11,780 bases of DNA from JAUUSJ01 sp051880475 (lineage in GTDB: Bacteria > Bacillota > Clostridia > Lachnospirales > Lachnospiraceae): NCBI GenBank assembly GCA_051880475.1, contig JBJEOA010000033.1, positions 1-11,780 of the forward strand. The letters run 5' to 3'. A program made the position numbers and the translations under genes. The notes below the pieces were generated by a model. It was not told the origin of the DNA. It searched no databases and saw nothing but the letters and a program-made list of their open reading frames with translations. Positions 7,265 through 11,780 of this stretch are shown here, one piece after another (position 1 is the first letter of the stretch; each line of letters opens with the position of its first letter).

Positions 7265-9205
7265 ATGAGTAAAAACAGAGAGAGATTTTTAAATCCATAT
7301 TATTTTATTTCCTTGCCTGAACAAAAACAGGAAGCAACTGAAGAAGAAGAAAAATTAACTGGAAAAATTACATACACAATTACGACTCAAACACCAATCT
7401 TTATCCCTAATACTAGCTGTGACGAGGCATTTGATATAAAGATACCAGAAAAAGAAAATTCAAAAGATGGCAAGCATAAATCTTATGATTTTTATTCTTA
7501 TGCGGAGCTAGAAAAAGGAGAGGCAGAGATAAGTGTAAAGGAACCTATTATTCCCGGAAGTGAGGTGAGAGGAATGCTTCGCTCTGTCTATGAGGCAGTG
7601 ACGGGGTCTTGTATGAGTATTATTAATGATGAGGCAATGATTAGTAATAGAACAGACCCAGGAAGAGCATTTAAGCCTCACTTGTTAGTTAGAAGAGAAA
7701 AAACGATATATTTAGAACAAGCCAATATAACGTACATGGAAAAAGAATTAGCAGAAGAATTACAAGATGGTAAAAAATATTTTTTTAAGTCTTATTCAAA
7801 AGAGATAGAAGTGGGACATAGAAGAAGAATAAAGAGATATTTTGTAGATGGAACACCTTCTTTAAAACAAATGAAAGATAAGAAAAAATTTGGTTATTTA
7901 ATGAGAGGAGAAATAGAACCTAAAGGAACAGAAAGTACAACAAAAAAATATGTTGTTCTGTTTTCAAAAAAAAATGGAGAACAGGAGGAAATAATATTTG
8001 ATGAAACCTTACAAAATCAAATGGAAAATATACTTTCTATTTATGAAGCGGATTCCAATTCTTATATAGAATACGCCAAGAGATATAGGGAGTTTCTTGA
8101 TGGAGATGGAGAGGAATACTTTCCAATTTATGCTAGAAAATTATGGTTTTATGAAGAAGTAGATGGTGAAGGTAAATATATGATTCAAGTTTCACCAGCG
8201 GCGATTTCAAAACAGGTTTATAAAAAGAAAGTAAGAAATTTAATAAATGAGAAATTAAAGCCGTGTACAAGTTTAAAGGATATTTGTCCAGCATGTTCTC
8301 TTTTCGGCATGGTAAATTCTAAGGGGAAAAAAGAAAAAGGAGTTTTAAAAAGTAAGGCTTCTAAAATACGGTTTTCAGATTTGACATTAGAAAATAGAAA
8401 TGTAGATTTTTCTACGTTGTTTTGTAAGCGTATTACAATAGAAGAATTAGCTAGTCCCAAAATTTCTAATGCACAAATGTATTTGAGTACTCCAATGGAT
8501 GTAGCCCCAGCTCTTGAAGTGAAAGATTGGAATTATGATTATTGGGTTGATCAGTATGGAAAGATTCATGATTATGAAGCAAAAATCAATGGACGAAAAT
8601 TTTACTGGCATCATCCAGAATTTATGTTACATGAAGCAGAAGTAACAAAGAGAAATGTAACAATACGTCCTTTGAGAGAGAAAAAATCATTTATAGGAAA
8701 TATTTTCTTTGACGGTATTACAAAAAAACAGCTAGAACAAATTGTATATCTTTGTGATATTAGTGGGACAGAAGAGTATGGATATAAGATTGGTATGGGA
8801 AAGCCACTAGGTATGGGAAGTATTCTTATGAAAGTATCTTCTATCACTTTTAGAAAGTTTGATATAAACAAAGATGAATTATATGTGGAGGATAAAATTG
8901 ATTTTAAGAAGGAAGAAGAGAGAAACAAATATTTAAATCAATATCGGTACGGATATACAGATGTGGGATTTTTAGATGGAAAGATTCAACAGGACTTTGA
9001 AATGATTATGAAGTTTTCAAAAGCAAATAATGAGACAATATCCTATCCTTATACTTTGGAACAAGTAGATGAAGAAATTATGTCAGAGGGATTCCAATGG
9101 TTTGTTGCCAATAAACATAATAGTAATAAAAATTTACAAATTCTTAAAGGGAAACAAGAAGAAAATGACTTGCCTTTTTTAAGAGTATTGAGACAAATAA
9201 GATAA
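7265..9205 (+). CDS. cas7: Large Cas7 with insertion, TIGR03986-type RAMP protein
   Basis: This 646-residue protein opens with RFLNPYYFISLPE at 7-19 and LTGKITYTITTQTPIFIPNT at 31-50, then EPIIPGSEVRGMLRSVYEAV at 93-112. That is the hallmark start of TIGR03986 RAMP proteins (FxNPYNFIPL...TPLFIP...IPGSxxRGxLRxxYE). Residues about 130-330 form a long insertion between the RAMP halves. CTSLKDICPACSLFG at 334-348 supplies three cysteines (334, 341, 344) of a probable zinc site. The glycine-rich end is YKIGMGKPLGMGSI at 507-520, followed by a lysine-rich helical tail. In the III-Dv complex the corresponding Cas7-insertion caps the backbone. The usual position of the cleaving Asp in the first loop is occupied by SCDEAFD at 51-57, so catalysis is uncertain. 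AAAGGAGA (7251-7258) lies just before the ATG. It is the last gene of the tight operon. Confidence 0.88.
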   Translation: MSKNRERFLNPYYFISLPEQKQEATEEEEKLTGKITYTITTQTPIFIPNTSCDEAFDIKIPEKENSKDGKHKSYDFYSYAELEKGEAEISVKEPIIPGSEVRGMLRSVYEAVTGSCMSIINDEAMISNRTDPGRAFKPHLLVRREKTIYLEQANITYMEKELAEELQDGKKYFFKSYSKEIEVGHRRRIKRYFVDGTPSLKQMKDKKKFGYLMRGEIEPKGTESTTKKYVVLFSKKNGEQEEIIFDETLQNQMENILSIYEADSNSYIEYAKRYREFLDGDGEEYFPIYARKLWFYEEVDGEGKYMIQVSPAAISKQVYKKKVRNLINEKLKPCTSLKDICPACSLFGMVNSKGKKEKGVLKSKASKIRFSDLTLENRNVDFSTLFCKRITIEELASPKISNAQMYLSTPMDVAPALEVKDWNYDYWVDQYGKIHDYEAKINGRKFYWHHPEFMLHEAEVTKRNVTIRPLREKKSFIGNIFFDGITKKQLEQIVYLCDISGTEEYGYKIGMGKPLGMGSILMKVSSITFRKFDINKDELYVEDKIDFKKEEERNKYLNQYRYGYTDVGFLDGKIQQDFEMIMKFSKANNETISYPYTLEQVDEEIMSEGFQWFVANKHNSNKNLQILKGKQEENDLPFLRVLRQIR

Positions 9206-9311
9206 TAGAATAAAAATTTTGTTAGAAATTTATAATACACAAATATAACTATTGTAATTTTTTATCACAGAAAATATGTGAATTAGATTATAAAAAATAC
9301 GGGAGAAAAAT
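9206..9311 (+). promoter_or_regulatory. Gap before the accessory genes, with a small palindrome
   Basis: This 106-base AT-rich gap breaks the otherwise overlapping operon. It contains TCACA-N7-TGTGA (9265-9281), an interrupted palindrome about 30 bases before the next ATG, and TTGTAA with poor -10 candidates. The gap could hold a separate promoter for the csx1-like gene. No convincing terminator hairpin is present, so read-through from the effector genes is also possible. Confidence 0.3.
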
Positions 9312-10865
9312 ATGTTAATTAATTACACAGAGAATTTTTCTAAAGATTGTGAGAAGGATAAGATTCTAATTGCACAGTTGGGAAAAGGTGGATATCAGAC
9401 TACTACTTATGTGGATGAATCAGGAAGAGAGCTTTCTACAACAGGATATGGTTTTGATGCAATTATACGAAAGGAAAATCCAAATAAACTTTTGCTTATT
9501 GGAACGACAGAATCAGGTTGGATAGGAATCGTTGATTGGTATGGAAAATTAAAAAGTCTAACAAAAGAACAAGAAAAAAAGAAGAAAGCTCTTTTGTGTA
9601 GATTAAAACAAGACACCATTAATCGCAAAGAGAATAAGGAGAAAACTTTAGAGGAGAGAGAGGAGATTTTTGATGCAGAGTCTCTAATCTGGGAAGAGAT
9701 AGAAAAATATATTATGGATATTACCGAATTTGAAAGGGTAAAAATTGCTATCATTCCGAAGGGACAAAATAATGAGGAATTAGTAGAATATTTTGATATT
9801 TTAAGAGAAGCTCTCCAGAATATTACCCAAAAAGGAAAAAATACCAAAATAATATTCGATATTTCAAATGGATTTCGTTCTATGCCACTTTATATTATGA
9901 TGATTGTAAAATTTGTGGGATTAGTTAATGGTGAAAATATAAATTATATGGCGTATTACGGAATGTTTGAGGCAAAGGATGAACAAAATAGAACTCCTTT
10001 AGTTAATCTAACGAAGGTGACAGAAATGACAGAATGGATTAATGCCATAAGTGAATTTCGAAATTTTGGTAGTGTGAAGGCACTATATCGATGTCTTAGT
10101 ATGGAAAAGGAAGGCAAATCAGAAGAAGAAAAAGAAGAAATTCAGCAGATGATTCAAAAGTTTGAAAAATTTGAATCTGCTATGAATATGAATAATCTCC
10201 ATTACTTAAAGAAAAGTATAGAATATATTGAAAATTTAGATAGCGACTTTATGCATGATATTCCACTTTCGCGACAGGCTAAAGTTATGTTAGAAGACTT
10301 AGGAAAAGATTTCAAAAGAAGGTTTGTAGATACTGAACATAAACTAAATGAAAAATATGAATATACATATATTTTAATGAAATTATCGCAATTATATATG
10401 GAGCAGGGAAGATATAATATGGCGGCTATCGCAAGTCAGGAAGGCATTATTACTTATATTTTAGAGAAATATCTAAAAGAGGATCTTAGATGTAGTTTAT
10501 TTTTAAATGATGAGGAAGTCAAGGAATATATTAAAAAGTTTAGAAATAGAGAACGAGTAAAATCATATTTTGATGCATATTTGAATAAATACAAAGGTGA
10601 AGAAGCGTTGGATAAAAAATATGCATTTGGAGGTTACTATAAGAAAATTAAGAATAAGATTCGAAACGTAGGTGCACATATTCTTCCAGATGAAGAAATG
10701 CCAAATTTAAAAGAAATGGAAAAATGGATTTATGTATCTATTAATAGTATTTTAAAGGATATGGAAGAAACGATACTATTGGAACATGATACAGAAATTG
10801 TAGATTTAAATTTTGAGGAAATATATAAGGATTATTGTAAAACAAATAAAAAAATAAAAGAATAG
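9312..10865 (+). CDS. csx1: Csx1-like CARF-HEPN ribonuclease (TM1812 / DxTHG family)
   Basis: A 517-residue accessory effector. The CARF domain starts at KILIAQLGKGGYQTTTYV (17-34), the phosphate/ligand loop of the TM1812 (PF09455, TIGR02221) family. The family's DxTHGFRSLP motif appears as FDISNGFRSMP at 182-192, with THG replaced by SNG. VTEMTEWINAISEFRNFGSV at 237-254 begins the linker typical of the family. Near the C-terminus KIRNVGAHI (449-457) gives a HEPN R-x4-H motif (Arg451, His456) of metal-independent RNases. In the family, cyclic oligoadenylate from Cas10 binds CARF and triggers non-specific RNA cutting by HEPN. The first 16 residues (MLINYTENFSKDCEKD) precede the normal CARF start and resemble the start of the next gene. 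A GGGAG site (9301-9305) supports ATG 9312. After the stop, 16 codons stay open in frame to a TAG just past 10915; I ascribe no meaning to this. Confidence 0.87.
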   Translation: MLINYTENFSKDCEKDKILIAQLGKGGYQTTTYVDESGRELSTTGYGFDAIIRKENPNKLLLIGTTESGWIGIVDWYGKLKSLTKEQEKKKKALLCRLKQDTINRKENKEKTLEEREEIFDAESLIWEEIEKYIMDITEFERVKIAIIPKGQNNEELVEYFDILREALQNITQKGKNTKIIFDISNGFRSMPLYIMMIVKFVGLVNGENINYMAYYGMFEAKDEQNRTPLVNLTKVTEMTEWINAISEFRNFGSVKALYRCLSMEKEGKSEEEKEEIQQMIQKFEKFESAMNMNNLHYLKKSIEYIENLDSDFMHDIPLSRQAKVMLEDLGKDFKRRFVDTEHKLNEKYEYTYILMKLSQLYMEQGRYNMAAIASQEGIITYILEKYLKEDLRCSLFLNDEEVKEYIKKFRNRERVKSYFDAYLNKYKGEEALDKKYAFGGYYKKIKNKIRNVGAHILPDEEMPNLKEMEKWIYVSINSILKDMEETILLEHDTEIVDLNFEEIYKDYCKTNKKIKE

Positions 10866-10964
10866 AGAGAGAAAATTTTAAAAGACCTTTTTCTTGAAGA
10901 AGAGAAGGGGAAGCAATAGAAAAAAGAAATAATCAATAAATTAAAGCAAAATTAGGAGGGAGTT

Positions 10965-11375
10965 ATGTTAATTAATTATACAAACCATCCGTCAAAAGAT
11001 TGGTCTAGAGAGCAGACTATAGCATCAAAGGAAAAATATGAGGAAATTTTAGATATTCCATTTTTGAATGTAGATCCGAGTTGGACGGAGGAGGATATTT
11101 ATAGAGTTGCGTGTGAGGAATATAAAAAGATTATAGAGGCTATAGGGGAAGATAAACTACAAGATAAAAAAACAGCAGTTCTCTGTCAAGGAGAATTTAC
11201 GTTAAGTTTTTTAATTATAAAATTTCTTATGTCTAGGAACATAAAAGTAGTCAGTACAGTATCAAATCGAATTGTGGAGGAAAAGGTAGAAGATGGTATC
11301 TCAAAAAAGGTTGTAATCTTTAAATTTTTAGGATTTCGAGCTTATGATTCAAGAAATTATCCTGATGCAGATTGA
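10965..11375 (+). CDS. Small CRISPR-associated protein, possible ring nuclease or CARF-like fold
   Basis: A 136-residue protein behind the Csx1-like gene, with a perfect AGGAGGGAG site (10952-10960) before the ATG. The outline resembles small proteins starting MLINLSNHPSxxWSxEQ: NHPSKDWSREQ at 7-17, EILDIPFLNVDPSW at 27-40, then AVLCQGEFTLSFLIIKFL at 71-88 and IKVVSTVSNRIVEEK at 93-107, ending FKFLGFRAY. The alternating strands and helices, with a GE-F-L...STxSxR pattern in the second half, fit a compact Rossmann-like (CARF-type) fold. Small families near type III loci (Csx15, Csx16, Csx20) are predicted ring nucleases that degrade the cyclic oligoadenylate signal. That role is inferred from location and fold pattern only, and I cannot assign it to a named family. 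No membrane segment or known catalytic motif is visible. Confidence 0.6.
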   Translation: MLINYTNHPSKDWSREQTIASKEKYEEILDIPFLNVDPSWTEEDIYRVACEEYKKIIEAIGEDKLQDKKTAVLCQGEFTLSFLIIKFLMSRNIKVVSTVSNRIVEEKVEDGISKKVVIFKFLGFRAYDSRNYPDAD

Positions 11376-11583
11376 TAGAAAATATTAAAATTTTTTTACT
11401 TTTAAAGTCGTTTTTCTGGTATGATAAAAATATCAGAAAAACGCTCTAAAAATATATAAAAATGGAAGGAAAATTGCTTAGCCAAAAAATAAGGGAAAAA
11501 CATTTGAATTCAGAATATTCTGTGAATTACTTACAAAAATAGAGCTGGGAGACCGCATGAATACTAGATTTGAGAGGGGTACC
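11376..11583 (+). promoter_or_regulatory. Leader-like region before the CRISPR array
   Basis: These 208 gene-free, AT-rich bases lie between the last protein gene and the first repeat. An extended -10 (TGGTATGAT, 11417-11425) with a poor -35 could start a pre-crRNA transcript, though it overlaps the left arm and loop of a hairpin. An imperfect palindrome is centred on AGAATATTCT (11512-11521). The last 40 bases before the repeat are GC-richer. The orientation of the repeat puts the leader on this side. Confidence 0.4.
11409..11443. other. AT-rich 14-bp hairpin after the last gene
   Basis: The arms CGTTTTTCTGGTAT (11409-11422) and ATATCAGAAAAACG (11430-11443) pair over 14 bases with one G-T pair, around a 7-base loop. 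No T-run follows on either strand, so it is not a textbook terminator, although it may still end or pause the csx1-like transcript. Confidence 0.5.
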
Positions 11584-11743
11584 GTAGAAATGAATAAAAG
11601 CCCGTTTAGGGCATTGACACACAGATTTCTTCTTCATGTTGGATGGCTGTATATGGTAGAAATGAATAAAAGCCCGTTTAGGGCATTGACACAGTTCTTC
11701 TTCCACATGCCAAGGCTGTAAGCCCCGTAGAAATGAATAAAAG
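11584..11743 (+). CRISPR. Minimal CRISPR array: two full repeats, one broken repeat, two spacers
   Basis: Two identical 37-base repeats lie at 11584-11620 and 11656-11692. They begin GTAGAAATGAATAAAAG, have a centre with GCCC-GTTTA-GGGC able to form a 4-bp stem, and end ATTGACAC. A third copy at 11727-11743 keeps only the first 17 bases and then diverges, as expected of the leader-distal end. The spacers are 35 bases (11621-11655) and 34 bases (11693-11726). The 3' end ATTGACAC resembles the ATTGAAAS tag that becomes the crRNA 5' handle, so transcription is probably on the plus strand with the leader at the left. The position directly behind the III-D operon makes it the natural crRNA source, but Cas6 for processing is broken in this window. 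The array could resume outside the window, though the remaining 37 bases do not look like repeat. Confidence 0.88.
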
Positions 11744-11780
11744 TTAGAGGGTATGGATAAAGTTTATAATTCTGATTTTT

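Noticed and set aside
9407..9847. 146-codon minus-strand open frame inside the csx1-like gene
   Set aside because: It is antisense to a clear CARF domain, rich in Ser/Phe as expected from the complement of Lys/Glu codons, and has no ribosome binding site. Shorter antisense frames at 2313-2618, 4526-4825, 6183-6500 and 8611-8928 are rejected for the same reason.
11409..11443. Hairpin as a rho-independent terminator of the csx1-like operon
   Set aside because: The stem is AT-rich and no T-run follows on either strand; it is listed only as a hairpin.
11727..11780. Third full CRISPR repeat
   Set aside because: Only the first 17 bases match; the conserved GCCC-GTTTA-GGGC core and ATTGACAC end are missing.

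Overview
The window is AT-rich throughout, with strong AGGAGG-type ribosome binding sites and tightly overlapping genes. It also carries a remnant of a PD-(D/E)XK (Rpn-like) transposase-associated nuclease of the kind common in Lachnospiraceae. Together these suggest a low-GC Bacillota (Clostridia, probably Lachnospiraceae) chromosome. This assignment is inference; no rRNA or other phylogenetic marker is present.

Layout. (1) 1-1170 is a decayed left flank. It starts with the middle of a cas6-like pre-crRNA endonuclease gene that stops prematurely at 184-186, followed by a broken Rpn-family nuclease pseudogene (260-844) and non-coding sequence. (2) 1104-1368 is a small minus-strand gene for a 64-residue protein with one membrane segment, ending in a strong hairpin terminator. 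(3) 1369-1772 is an AT-rich gap holding a good promoter candidate for the operon to its right. (4) 1773-9205 is a compact effector operon: cas10, a Cas7-Cas5-Cas11 fusion, a Cas7-Cas7 fusion (Cas7-2x), csx19, and a large TIGR03986-type Cas7 with an insertion. (5) 9312-11375 holds two accessory genes: a TM1812/Csx1-like CARF-HEPN ribonuclease and a 136-residue protein that may be a ring-nuclease or CARF-like partner. (6) 11376-11583 is a leader-like gap. (7) 11584-11743 is a tiny CRISPR array with two full 37-nt repeats, a broken third repeat and two spacers.

The gene set matches the architecture described for the Synechocystis type III-Dv (III-D2) complex, in which the Cas7 backbone, Cas5 and Cas11 are fused into few polypeptides and Csx19 is a subunit. 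The working model, from family knowledge, is as follows. The crRNA-loaded complex binds target RNA and its Cas7 sites cut that RNA. The HD-less Cas10 makes cyclic oligoadenylate from its palm (AGDD) site. Csx1 senses that signal through CARF and degrades RNA through HEPN, and the small last gene might tune the signal. No cas1 or cas2 is present and cas6 is broken, so adaptation and crRNA processing must be supplied from elsewhere or be lost.

Points worth a second look: the fusion-type III-D system in a Gram-positive, a 45-bp in-frame tandem duplication in Cas7-2x, an N-terminal segment shared by the Csx1-like protein and the small downstream protein, two spacers that resemble each other, and the cas6 remnant beside a nuclease pseudogene.
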